Assembly: GCA_010279815.1 (NCBI GenBank)
Contig: QEOQ01000426.1
Coordinates: 168,831-232,830, forward strand
DNA length: 64,000 bases
From: Brachionus plicatilis
Taxonomy: Eukaryota > Rotifera > Eurotatoria > Ploima > Brachionidae
Direction of reading: 5' to 3'
Shown here: positions 1-9,838 of the stretch, in pieces
Position numbering within the stretch: the stretch's first letter is position 1
Layout: every line of letters begins with the position of its first letter
Notes under the pieces: generated by a model
The model's input: the letters and a program-made list of their open reading frames with translations, nothing else
Database searches by the model: none
What the model was told of the DNA's origin: nothing
Made by a program: the position numbers and the translations under genes

Positions 1-45
1 AACTCTATTATTTCATTTTATTTATTTTTTTGATTTTTTTTGGTT

Positions 46-105
46 TTATACTGAAGGAGCTTAAGCTCGGTACAGTTAACAAATAAATAAATAAATAAAT
101 AAAAT
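46..105 (+). repeat. LINE-type 3' end with (AAATA)n tail
   Basis: The segment reads ...GAAGGAGCTTAAGCTCGG, then ACAG and a run of AAATA units. The same 3' end recurs at 2,540-2,598, 13,370-13,430, 42,170-42,240 and 61,620-61,676, always on the plus strand and always ending in AAATA repeats. This is what 5'-truncated non-LTR retrotransposon copies look like. The coding part is missing here, so the clade is not known. The stretch 106-514 holds nothing I can support as a gene. Confidence 0.5.
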
Positions 106-514
106 AAGTCATTCTGTTTTTCGCATCAAAAAATGACAAGACCTATGTATCGAGTCCCTAATTTTATTCGTTCCTTACTTTTTCCTTCCGTTAATTTGCT
201 GTTTTTATTCGTAAATTGTTTCTTTGTTCTAAATAAACACTCTAAATCAATTAACACTGTGTTTACCCCTCTTTTCGATATCAAATCGTGCTATCCCCAA
301 AATTTATTATCCGGAGGACTTTGAAAAAAAAGCTCGAATCTCATTCCTGATAACCGGTTATTGACTGTACTTTTATTTTTATAAAATTTTAAATGATCTT
401 TTGAGAGTAAACTTTTTTACTTAGTAACACTAGTGCAATTTTCTTTCTTTTTTTTAATTTAACTCGAATTTAATGTAATTTTTTGTATTTTTGCCAATAA
501 ACTAATAAATAATA

Positions 515-913
515 CCGTAACCGCTTGATTAAAACTTCAGGAATAAAACTGTAGTTCCTTCTTTATACTATTGGAGTTAAGACAATACCCGACATGTTAT
601 AATATATTTTAATTAAAATTCTCGAGTAAAGGAGAATTTAATATTTTAAGCCATTTATAAAGGCTAAAATTCAGCTTTATTCCAGGAGTAAAGGCTGAAA
701 AATAACGGACATCTTTGAAAAATTGTGGAGTTAATTTTGAAAATCATTAAAGTCAAATTTTACTCCTTTATAAATAGCTTAAAATATTAAATTCTCCTTT
801 ACTCCAGAATTTTAATTAAAATATATTATAACATGTCGGGTATTGTCTTAAATCCAATAGTATAAAGAAGGAACTTCAGTTTTATTCCTGGAGTTTTAAT
901 CAAGCGGTTACGG
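515..913. mobile_element. Long-palindrome MITE, about 400 bp
   Basis: The two arms, roughly 145 bp each, are near-perfect inverted copies. They begin CCGTAACCGCTTG and end CAAGCGGTTACGG, with a short non-palindromic centre near 660-770. TAATA flanks both ends and may be a 5-bp target duplication, although the surrounding AT repeats make this uncertain. It has no coding capacity and would fold into one long hairpin if transcribed. Confidence 0.65.
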
Positions 914-1231
914 TAATAATAATCTTAGTTAAAATAAACCTCGTTGGAACGAATTTGCGAAAAAAAGTTATAGAACAAGCAATTAATACAAAAAATAACA
1001 CAGTTTTCTAAAAACAAAAAAAAGTGTTAAATAAGCAAGAGCAAAGAGCATTTATGGTCTTTTAAGATACAGTAGGATAAATTAAACATGAAATTTCTAT
1101 GTTATTATTTTACTCTAATTTAAATGTCTGAAAATTATTGAACTATTTTCTTTTTTTTTGTTTGTTTAATTTTTTTAATACTAAAATTTTATTCTTTTAT
1201 ATTCATTTACTCAATTTTTTCTACAATTTTT

Positions 1232-1588
1232 GGCATCTTGAAGTTTAGGATCAAAAAAAATCGGATCAAAAAGTAATTTTTTTATAACTTTTAAATGGTA
1301 TTTGATTAAATCTCTCTGCAAAATGCTAAATAATGCAAAAAACATGCTGAATATTAGAAAAGGCTCTGCAAAAACTCTGCAATTTTGCAAGGAAACGCAT
1401 GTCATTAAAAAGTATTTAATTCAACTACGCAATTTAATTGCAGAGTTTTTGCAGAGCCTTTTCTAATATTCAGCATGCATTTTGCATTATTTAGCATTTT
1501 GCAGAGAGATTTAATCAAATACCATTTAAAAGTTATAAAACAATTACTTTTTGATCTGATTTTTTTTGATCCTAAACTTCAAGATGCC
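1232..1588. mobile_element. MITE family A (GGCATCTTGAAG ends), complete copy
   Basis: The element begins GGCATCTTGAAGTTTAGG and ends in the reverse complement. It is flanked on both sides by CAATTTTT, an exact 8-bp target duplication (1,224-1,231 and 1,589-1,596). The interior is itself palindromic around a CTCTGCAAAAACTCTGCA motif. Related copies or fragments lie at 2,885-3,156, 34,590-36,330 (broken by later insertions) and, sharing only the termini, 61,962-62,517. An 8-bp duplication points to hAT or a similar superfamily, but the terminal bases are not the usual hAT CAG/TAG. Confidence 0.75.
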
Positions 1589-1614
1589 CAATTTTTTTAT
1601 TTATTTAATCAGAG

Positions 1615-1722
1615 AATTTTAAAAATACAACGCCACCTTATTTGACGGGGCGTTAAGAAAGTGGTCGAATGACAGCCTCAGCCTAAGAGCATATTAATAA
1701 TAATAATAATAATAATAATAAA
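1615..1722 (+). repeat. Retroelement 3' tail ending in (AAT)n
   Basis: A short higher-complexity segment with an ACGCC...GGGGCGTT hairpin is followed by nine AAT units. It resembles the 3' tails of the LINE copies elsewhere in the window (for example after 43,771 and 37,126). It is probably a heavily 5'-truncated copy. Confidence 0.4.
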
Positions 1723-1739
1723 ACGAAAATACAGCTATC

Positions 1740-2010
1740 AACGGGCAATTGAGTGACCAAGAATTAATAAACCAAGTGTCACTAATTCGCAAACAATTAA
1801 AGTCGTAGATGAAGATGACCAAGAAGATGAGCCTAAGCAAATTATTTCAAAAGCAAAATTTTTGAAAATGCTACAAAAACAAAAGGATTTTTTGCTAGCT
1901 GATGACAATGATAATTGTTTATTTTAGGTTAAAAATCTTGTCGAATTTGAAAAGGAAATTGGCAAAAGAGTACAACTTAAGCAATCAAAAATCTCCATTT
2001 TTTTAGAATT
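1740..2010 (+). pseudogene. Decayed transposase C-terminus, possibly pogo/Tigger type
   Basis: Conceptual translation with stops and shifts gives a helix-like stretch (QLSDQELINQVSLIRKQLKS), then an acidic patch (EDDQEDEPK) and a basic end. The order of helix, acid run and short basic tail resembles the C-terminal part of pogo/Tigger-like DDE transposases. No catalytic region is left and the assignment is weak. Confidence 0.25.
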
Positions 2011-2539
2011 CAATTTAATTATTTTTGAATTTTACCAAATAAAAAATTCACTATTATTCTATTCCTGTTAAATAAAATTAGATAAATAATAATTATTTTT
2101 TTCTTAAAAATAGAAATTTTGCTCTTTTTTCTAATGTTAAATATCAATGAATAAAAATAGTCCTGACTTCAGTATTTTTGTTTTTAAATTGCATAAAAAT
2201 AACATAGGTGACAATTATATGCCTTTTAATAAATATTTTTTCTTTTTAAATAAAGAATTATCCAAGTATACTGTTAAGTGGTGACACTTTTCATTGTATT
2301 TATACTCGGAAAAATATCTTTTAAAAATGAGCGAACCATTGTGAATTATAAAGCGGGTTTTGAATCAAGATATGTCGAATACCGGACTCCATAATGTAAT
2401 TGCTATCTTAGCATTTCTTCTTTTTTTCCTGAACTGATCAATACTTGAACATTTTGCACCTGCCATTACTTACAATGTGTCTATTTTAATTATATTTTAT
2501 ATTATATTTTAACTTACTTTAATTTAATCTTATTCTATT

Positions 2540-2790
2540 ATTTCTTTTTAATATGAAGGAGCTTTAGCTCGGCACAGATAAAGCAAATAAATAAATAATC
2601 AACAGAGAGAACATTAGAGAATCCATCAAACCAAACTTTAGACGATGTTGATTTTCTATCAACTGAAGAAGAGAAAGAAATTGAAGAAGAAGAGCTGTCC
2701 TCTAAAAGATTTTTTTCTGATATTCCAACTCCCAGCTCAGCTATAATAGATAATACTGATGCAGACAACATCGAGAAATGTAAAAGCTTT
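2540..2790 (+). pseudogene. LINE tail followed by acidic coding remnant
   Basis: 2,540-2,598 is another copy of the GAAGGAGCTTTAGCTCGG 3' end with an AAATA tail. Directly after it, an open stretch of about 60 codons (2,599 onward) encodes a Glu-rich, Ser-rich peptide (STEEEKEIEEEELSSKRFF is part of it). The composition suggests a transposase N-terminal region, but no family can be named. The retro tail next to a coding fragment suggests that one insertion interrupted the other. Confidence 0.3.
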
Positions 2791-2884
2791 AACATTCTAT
2801 TGAAAAAAAAAAAATTTTTAATTGTGTTAATAAATGTAAACAATAATTTTTTTAAATTAATTTTTGAAAGGAATTTGAATATAT

Positions 2885-3156
2885 ATTTCTGCAAAATGCT
2901 AATTAATGCAAAAAAAAATGCCAAATATTAGATATAGCTCTGCAAAAACTCTGCAATTAAACTGTGCAGTTGAATTAAATACTTTTTAATGACGTGCAGC
3001 ATAATTGCAGAGTTTTTGCAGAGCCTTTTCTAATATTCTGCATGTTTTTTGCATTAGTTAGCATTTTGCAGAGATATTTAATTAAATACCATTCAAAAGT
3101 TATAATCAAAATACTATTTGATCTAATTTTTTTGATCCTAAACTTCAAGATGCCCA
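2885..3156. mobile_element. MITE family A, left end degraded
   Basis: The right half matches the copy at 1,232-1,588, including the CTCTGCAAAAACTCTGCA palindrome and the terminal CTTCAAGATGCC. The left terminus cannot be found, so the copy is truncated or diverged. Confidence 0.6.
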
Positions 3157-3429
3157 AAGAGGGTCGCAATAAAAAATGATTTGACTTTATGTCACTGACT
3201 TTTTGGAAGAAAAATGGAAAATTTTGGTCAAAAAAATGTAATGAAATATAAAATGATACAAAATTGAATTTTATTAGAAAGAAGATGATACTCACGTTTA
3301 AAAATGAAAAATATTATAATCTTATAGAGAATATTTAAACAATTCAAAAAAATAAATACTAAAAATTATTTTGATATAATTTATTTTTTATGCTTCTTTT
3401 TCCCATAAATCCTGATAATTTTTTTTCTG

Positions 3430-3720
3430 ATCTGCCATAAGGGTTCCTAAACATAGAATATCAAGAGAATTAACAAAAAACTGTGATCCAACGATACAAC
3501 TACTTCTCTAACCGACTCGCTCCAATTTGGAATAAAATTTAAAATGAGATTGTAAATGCAAAAACAGTTAACTGATTCAAAAATATGTTAGATATAGATG
3601 TAAAGTCAAAGGAAAAAGAAAGCTGCCACAGTGGGCCTACTAATGAAGACCCTACTTGACAGGGTAAGTCCTGCTACAGTCTGAATTATAATTATCAGTA
3701 ATATTATTATCTTAGATTCT
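3430..3720 (+). pseudogene. Decayed LINE reverse transcriptase C-terminal fragment (Rex1/CR1-like)
   Basis: Translation with frame changes gives YNYFSNRLAPIWNKI followed by NEIVNAKTVN and FKNMLDID. This matches the C-terminal motif (FFxNRVxxxWNxLP, then xFKxxLD) of the better preserved LINE copies at 6,182 and 43,120. A degenerate ATT-rich tail follows near 3,700. The copy is 5'-truncated and not functional. Confidence 0.5.
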
Positions 3721-3899
3721 AAATTAACATACAATTTGATAAAAAATAATCAATTTATTGGCAAATATTTTTTTAGACTGAACTGTTGAATGGAACATTT
3801 TTTGTTTCAGCTTTTAAAAATTACAGAAAATTTTTTTAGTTATTAAGAATTAAATTTTGTACTGAAATAAATGAAAAATTACAATGCCTAAATAAAATG

Positions 3900-4362
3900 T
3901 CAAAAAAATTAATGCTTTGATTTCTTTTTAAAAGAGATACGACATCAACTAAATTGACACCGAAAAAAAAGATAGCTTATTTTTAGACGCACTAATTTTT
4001 TTTCGTTGCATCACAAATTCTAGCTTTCATTTTTTTTATTAAATATTTTAAATTTTTCTAAATAAAATATGAAAAAAAAATTTTCTTTCTTTCCAAGAGA
4101 TACAACAACGAAAAATTTGATAGCATAAAAATAGATAGCTTCAAAATTTGAAACTGCTACAAGACAACCAGATGAAATTTTTTTTTTTTGAATCTCTTGA
4201 CAAATATAATTTAGAATGACAAACAGGTGAAAATTATCTTTTTTTTGATCACTTGAGAAATAAAATTTAAAATTAACTTATTTTTTGAATAAAATATGAA
4301 AAAAAAATTTTCTTTTTTTCTAAGAGATACAACATAAAAAAATTTGATAGCATAAAAGTAGT
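3900..4362. repeat. Degenerate repeats about 228 bp apart, downstream of the SLAIN-like gene
   Basis: The block 4,065-4,135 recurs at 4,293-4,362, and a weaker third copy lies near 3,900-3,975. Each carries a GAGATACAACA motif followed by TTTGATAGCATAAAA. No open frame is present. These may be an old tandem duplication or fragments of one dispersed repeat. Confidence 0.45.
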
Positions 4363-4408
4363 GTTTAGTATTAATTCACAATTAATCAAAAATAATGACT
4401 GCTACTTC

Positions 4409-5349
4409 TTAAATCCCTATTCCTAGAGATAAAAATTGGAAAAAAAAAAGCTAAAAATTCTAATGAAGCGGGGTAAAATATCCAAAATGATGAATAATTG
4501 AGTAAAATAAAAATAGAAGCGATTGTGCCAAACGAGCCCTTGATGACCAAAAAAAACAAAAATTTACCACTATCAAATAATTGCTTAACACTCGGTCTAT
4601 TCGAAACAGGCTTGTCGACGCGACCAAACGAATTGATCAAGTCGAGGCCGCTCTCTTTCGAATATGTCCGATTTAGATCTAAACTAAAGAAGGTTAAGTG
4701 AACAATTTAGAAAAAGAGCGCGCACACACACACACACACACAAAGCCATTACCTGCAGTCGATTCGTTCAGAATGGACTCGATTGATTTTGACTGAGCGA
4801 TTTGAGGCGTCTGCGGCTCGAGAAAACGCGACGAAGGAGTGGGCGGCGGAGCCATGTTGTTGCAGTAGAGGTGGTTGGTGCGCGTGGTGGAGACGCTGCG
4901 CGAGCGCCGATCTAAAACAAACCTTAAGCCAACTCTTCTTAGTTTATTTGCTCACTTACTGAATCCCTTGGATATGTCGTCGAGTGTGACGAGCAAAGTC
5001 CGCTTGACCTTGTCCAATTTTTTGTCCTGATCAAAATCGTCCATCATCCATCGGTACGCGTTCTTTGACTTTTTGGCCACGCTCTTCACATTTTCTTTGT
5101 TGTGAGTGGGACTGTGGGGCTCGCACAGCCACATGTCGTCGTGGTCCAACTCGGCCACTTCGATAAAGTCCACCCGGTCCAGCTTGCTCTCGTTGAGCTC
5201 GTCGATGAGCGTGTTGTTGTGCGAGGTGAGAGAGGAGTCGAGCAGCGATTTGGGAGTCTTGTGAGCGGGCAGTGTGGCGGCGCCGGTGTTGTTGGGCTGC
5301 GGCGACGAGAACTGGATCAAATCGTCGGAATTCTCGATCATCTTGAGTG
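4409..5349 (-). CDS. SLAIN-motif-like protein, four-exon gene model
   Basis: Exons on the minus strand are 5349-4960, 4911-4753, 4678-4568 and a tentative last exon 4422-4409. All joins use GT..AG and keep phase 1, giving about 221 residues from the ATG at 5,341. The start lies 9 bases after a clear acceptor, so an upstream non-coding exon or a trans-spliced leader is likely. Exon 1 ends in a block, residues about 70-125, with acidic-then-WL..P (DHDDMWLCEP), a basic linker, and RWMMDDFD....KRTLLVTLDD. The order WL-x-P, W..xxLD, and K(R/K)xLxxxLD resembles the SLAIN1/2 block that precedes their EB1-binding, microtubule-plus-end region. Exons 2-3 are Ser/Pro/Arg-rich (RRSRSVSTTR), as in SLAIN proteins. 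The protein is much shorter than vertebrate SLAINs. The family call is inference from motif order; that a gene exists is well supported by phase-consistent splicing and a GC content well above its surroundings. Confidence 0.6.
4719..4742. repeat. (CA)n microsatellite in an intron
   Basis: About ten CA units sit inside the short intron between exons 2 and 3 of the SLAIN-like gene, just downstream of the donor at 4,752. Confidence 0.9.
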
Positions 5350-6088
5350 CTAGGAACAAAAAAAGAGCTCAAAAACTCAACACCTAAATCGACTAGCAAA
5401 TATATGAAAATCAATAAAGAATTTTTTTTTTGAAATTTTTTATTTTTTTTTTTTTTTTTTCGTTGTGAATTTATTAGCATTTTTAATTCGAGAGTCAAAA
5501 GAGAGACGTAGAGAGAAAGAGAATTAATTTTTTTTTGCCGAAAAAGCAAATTTAAGTTATTAAAAGTTTATGTGGCCACATTTGGTCACACACACACACA
5601 CTCAGTCACACACATTCGCATTCATTAAAACAAACATGACCCATTTGTTTTGATTGCTAATCGTTTAATTCTAGCTGGCTTCTAATCAACGCAATTACGG
5701 TGATGAACTTTTCAACGCCAACGTTATCAAGGGGCAATGAAAAAAGCGCTTATTATCACAGAGGAGCTCATTATTTTGTCGATAATTTTTTTAATCGAAA
5801 ATAAATGTGAGAAATTTTGTAAAATTTTTTTATTTTTTATTTTTCTAAATTTTACTCATTTGCCTATGAGACTTGAATTAAATAAAAGATAATAATAATT
5901 TTATTGAATAATAGATATATGTAATAGAAGATATTGATAAAACGTGATTATCAAAATAAACTGATCCATTAGTAAATCTTGAAAAAAATATTCATTTTTT
6001 TTTATTATGATATTTTACTAAGTAAGTTTTGATATTTACTGATGCAGCCGTAAATATCAAAAAAAACTTTTTATGAAATTGCATGTCA

Positions 6089-6181
6089 ATTGGTGGTGGT
6101 CCAGGAATGGTAAGATGTAATTGTACTTCTCAATGTATTACAAATCGATGCGGCTGTAGAAAATCGAACCTCTTGTGTAAT
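6089..6181 (+). pseudogene. Cysteine-rich motif fragment (KRBA2/Harbinger-associated type), 5' half
   Basis: The frame reads a C-x-C spaced motif: CNCTSQCITNRCGCRKSNLL then CN. This spacing (CxCxxxCxxxxCxCRKxxLxC) is the cysteine-rich module common in animal transposon- and integrase-derived proteins. It ends abruptly where a LINE begins. The expected continuation (SRCHG) reappears in frame after the LINE at 6,961-6,978, so the LINE split a pre-existing coding remnant. Confidence 0.55.
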
Positions 6182-6960
6182 TTTTACACATAGGTTTTAC
6201 ACATTGGAAACAACAATCCTTACAACGAATATTACATAGATAATAAGCAAATTTCAAAAACAAAACAAGAGAAAGACTTAGGTATCACAATATCTGAAGA
6301 TTTAAAGTGTACAGCTCACATAAACTCGTCAATCAAAAAAGAAAATAATGTTCTTGGAATGATAAAAAGAACATTTAAATTCCAAAATAAGGATTCAGTA
6401 TCAAGACTTTAAAAAGCGTTTGTCAGACCTCATCTTGAGTATTGAGTTACAATTTGGAGACCTTACTTGAAGAAAGACATAAACGCCATCGAAGCTGTTC
6501 AAAGACGAGCAACAAGGCTTGTGCCTGAAATCAGGAGAATATCTTATGAAAAAAGATTGCAAGAATTAAATTTGACAACACTTAAAATCAGAAGACTTAG
6601 AGGTGGTTTAATACAAATGTTTAAAAAAGTTAAGGGATTTGATGAAATTAACTGGTTTAATAAAATTGTGTTTAAAAATGAACAGTCATTTCAATCGACA
6701 TATCAATTAAGGTCACACGAATTCCAGAAAGAAAGACAAATAGTCAAAAACTGTGATTCACGTAACAATTTCTTCACAAACAGAGTATCAAGCGTTTGGA
6801 ATAATCTACAAAAAGAAGAAGTCCTATCAAATGACAAAAACGAATTTAAAAAATAAACTTGATAGACTGAATTTAGAAAGCTATTACAATGGATAATAAA
6901 ACTCCATTTCATGTGGCCAGCCACATTATAGCTATTTATTTATTATTATTATTTATTATT
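6182..6960 (+). pseudogene. LINE reverse transcriptase C-terminal part (Rex1/CR1-like) with ATT tail
   Basis: An almost open frame with two stops encodes VLHIGNNNP, then EKDLGITISEDLK, the region around VRPHLEYxVTIWRPY, AVQRRATRLVPEIRR and finally FFTNRVSSVWNNL. These blocks in this order are the thumb and C-terminal region of Rex1/CR1-type non-LTR reverse transcriptases. The catalytic YxDD region is absent because the copy is 5'-truncated. The 3' end has a run of ATT/ATTT units. It is inserted into the cysteine-rich remnant, with TAATT shared at both borders as a likely short target duplication. Confidence 0.8.
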
Positions 6961-7487
6961 AATTCCAGATGTCATGGATAAAATACAATTTGGTCCAATT
7001 AATAAACTTTTTATCAATATTTACGCTTAATTTAATTTATTTCAGATTATTATTACTATATTTGTCTTTTTAATTTCAGTTAATTACGAGAAAAATAGAA
7101 AAAACAGGAAAAATTGATAATTTATTTAAAAATTTGCGTCTTGTAATGTAATTACCGATATTTACGTATTATCAAAAAAAACGATAACAAACAATTCACG
7201 AAATTTAAAACTTCAAAACTTAAGACTCAAAATCTCAAAGATAAAACTTAAATATACTTAAAAAGTATAAATATTCTGAAAGAGCATAAAATTCTCTACA
7301 TGCGAAAGTAATTTAGAAAAATAAAAGGAATTTTTGATTTTTCTTAAAAAATCTCTTCAAATCATGTGATTTTTAACAAATTAGTAAATTAATATTCTAT
7401 TGATATTTTTTTTCTTAAATTTTACTAAAAACTTACCTAAGTATAAATAAAATTTCGTGAAAAATACCTAAAAAATCAAAATATAAT

Positions 7488-7725
7488 CAATCTCGTGTTA
7501 GTAACCTAGGAGTTTTCGACCAAAAAAAATTTACTGAAGAGGAAGAAGATGAAGATGATCATATGGAAATAGATGCTGAACCCGATATAAATAATAATTA
7601 CCATGATTTTTTACTTCATCCGAATCTGAATCTGATGAATCGGAAAATGAATACTTTTTCCCAGAAGAAGAGATGGTGACCATAGATAAATGGCCGAAAA
7701 CTCCTAGGTTACTAACACGAGATTG
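7488..7725. mobile_element. Short TIR element with acidic coding relic
   Basis: Near-perfect terminal inverted repeats of about 34 bp, starting CAATCTCGTGTTAGTAACC, bound a 238-bp unit. Between them, two overlapping frames encode TEEEEDEDDHMEID and SESESDESENEYFFPEEE, the kind of acidic N-terminus seen in piggyBac-type transposases. It looks like an internal-deletion derivative of an autonomous transposon. No clear target duplication is visible, and TTAA is not present at the ends, so the superfamily is open. Confidence 0.6.
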
Positions 7726-7890
7726 GTAAAGAATACAGTGTATATTTCAGTGATGTGGAAAGTCAAATACACAAATAAATTATTATTATTTATTTCAAAA
7801 ATTAAGCCAGATTTGGCGATGATTTTTTGATTTATATTTTTCTTTTTTTTGCTACTATATGATAAACCATATTTTGATAATTTTTATTTA

Positions 7891-8634
7891 CTTGTTTTTA
7901 TTTATTTAATAAATAAATCGATTTAAAAATCGATCTTCAATTTATCTTTATTAATTCCAGACTTGTACAGTACGTTTCTGAAATAAGTTGACAGTTTTTA
8001 GAGGATTGCTTAAGCAAACTGTCAACCTATTTCGATTTAGTAGCATTTTTACCTCTTAAACTTTTTACCTCTGCATTATATAAATCAATTTTAGGTAATT
8101 AAAAAATTGATTTTAAAATTAATTGACATTCTATATCAATCCAAGTATAAAATATAATTAATTAAACTAAAAATTAAATATTAGATCCTATTCAAAGATT
8201 TAAGCTAAAAATATTGAATTGATTTATTGCTGCGAAATAAAAAAGATTCTTAAAGCCGTGTATTTTTGAATTCTTTGCAAAAAAAAAACAGAAAATAAAT
8301 CTAAAACTTAATAAAAGCTTAAATTGAATAAAATGGAAGTTGAGTACTTTGATTTCTTGCAAGTAAAAATTAATTTTCAATTATTATTTGTGTAACACCA
8401 CTTAAAAAGGGGAAAAAATAAAGAGAAAATGATAACAGGGAAAATGTTTAAGAGGGAATAAAAATAAAAGGGAAAATAATTAAGGGAAAAATGCGAAAGA
8501 GGAGAAAAAGTTTAAGAGGGAAAAATTATAAATGATCCTAATTTCAGAAACGTACTGTACAAGTCTGGAATTAATAAAGATAAATTGAAGATCGATTTTT
8601 AAATCGATTTATTTATTAAATAAATAAAAACAAG
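7891..8634. mobile_element. TIR element with about 90-bp terminal inverted repeats
   Basis: The 7,891-7,985 arm, which contains ATCGATTTAAAAATCGAT and TTGTACAGTACGTTTCTGA, is repeated inverted at 8,545-8,634. The interior 8,395-8,530 is a purine run of GGGAAAA-like units. There is no coding capacity. The element lies next to a retroposon tail at 8,635, and no clean target duplication can be read. Confidence 0.65.
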
Positions 8635-8745
8635 GAAATTTATTTATTTAAAAAATAATTTAGGTGAAGCCTTGGCCGTTTGGAATGGAGACTTAGTCCT
8701 TCCTTTCAGCCAACAAGATTGATTTTTGATACCACATAATTCAAA
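8635..8745 (-). repeat. Short retroposon copy with (AAATA)n tail, minus orientation
   Basis: Read on the minus strand it contains GGCTGAAAGGAAGGACTAAG and ends in TTTAAATAAATAAA. A nearly identical 120-bp copy at 36,161-36,280 is bounded by a perfect 12-bp duplication. Related 3' ends occur at 41,236 and 58,800, so this is either a SINE-like element or the extreme 3' end of a LINE. Confidence 0.6.
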
Positions 8746-9092
8746 AAAATCTTTCACATGTCAAATGTCTATTTTATGATTTCTCTTAATTTATTTTAAG
8801 TCTTTTGACTAGAAATCTTTATTATTTTGATATAACTTCCTTGTCGTCAATTGATAATATATTATCAACACCAACTGTATCTTTTTAATCTGTCATGATT
8901 GCAGAATAGTTTTAACATTTTAATTAATAAATTAATGTCGAATAATGGAAATAATTTCTTATGTAAAGTAAAGGGAAATTCCAGGCTTGACTGAAGAAAG
9001 ATTTACAATTTTACCATAAGTATGTAAATCAGTTTTTAGTATATTATTAAGGTATTTGGTATGTTAATAATGCAAGTATGCTGGGATAAAAA

Positions 9093-9838
9093 ATGAGTAT
9101 GCTGAAAAAATTGGTTAGTATGTTTAAAAGTTTTATCGGTATGCTAAAACAACAATCTCCTCAATATAAAAATCTGAATGTCTCAATAATAGTTTATGGT
9201 GACGATATCATTCTCATAAGTCCTAATGATTCTCATCTCCAAAAACTTCTAAATATCTGTGATATCTTTAGCTTAAAATGGAGAATGAAATTCAACCCGA
9301 TTAAATCTCATATTAAAGACTTTGGATCTCTTTTATTCAAATATGATTTTTACCTTAGTGAAACCAAATTTATAAAGGCTAAATCTATCGATTATCTTGG
9401 CGTAACTATCAACTAAAACCTTGATTTTAAATCCTGTGCAACTGAGATATTCAAAAAAGTACAAAATAGCTTCTTTGGACTTTCATATTATATGCATAAT
9501 ATCAGCAGTCTCTCTCCAAAATTTATATATTTCCTATCCAAAATGTACCGTCTATCTCAATTTACATATGGTCTTGAAACACTTACCCTAAACACTGGAA
9601 CCAAAAAGTACCTTAATACCCTCCTAAATAACCTTATTAGACAAATGTTTAAACTAAGACCAACTTACGTAAGATTACGTAAATCTACCAAAAACCCTAG
9701 TATCAAATCAGCACTATATTTAAAAAAAAAAACAAAAATAAATTTTTTTTTTTACTTAATATATTTATTTTCCAAATTACTATTTAAACTATTTTGGTCT
9801 ATGATTTACCACAACTTTTATGTATTCGCAGATTAATC
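9093..9838 (+). pseudogene. LINE reverse transcriptase fragment containing YGDD
   Basis: One frame with a single stop (9,414) encodes IVYGDDIILISPND, the catalytic YxDD motif, followed by WRMKFNPIKS, DYLGVTIN and SQFTYGLETLTLN. It is homologous along its length to the minus-strand copy at 52,951-53,754 (WRIKFNPNK, LKYLGFIID, FTYGLEALTLN). This is a different LINE family from the Rex1-like copies in the window. It is truncated upstream of the catalytic motif and degenerate after 9,700. Confidence 0.75.

Noticed and set aside
2975..3295. 106-codon minus frame
   Set aside because: It runs through a palindromic MITE and AT-rich flank; the peptide has no protein-like pattern.
5031..5549. 172-codon minus frame overlapping the SLAIN-like exon
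   Set aside because: It is a shadow in another frame of the GC-rich exon; its upper part is low-complexity Lys/Phe and it crosses the splice acceptor at 5,350.
7630..7660. CTGATGAATCGGAAAA as a hammerhead core
   Set aside because: No room for stem II; the sequence is explained by acidic coding relics.
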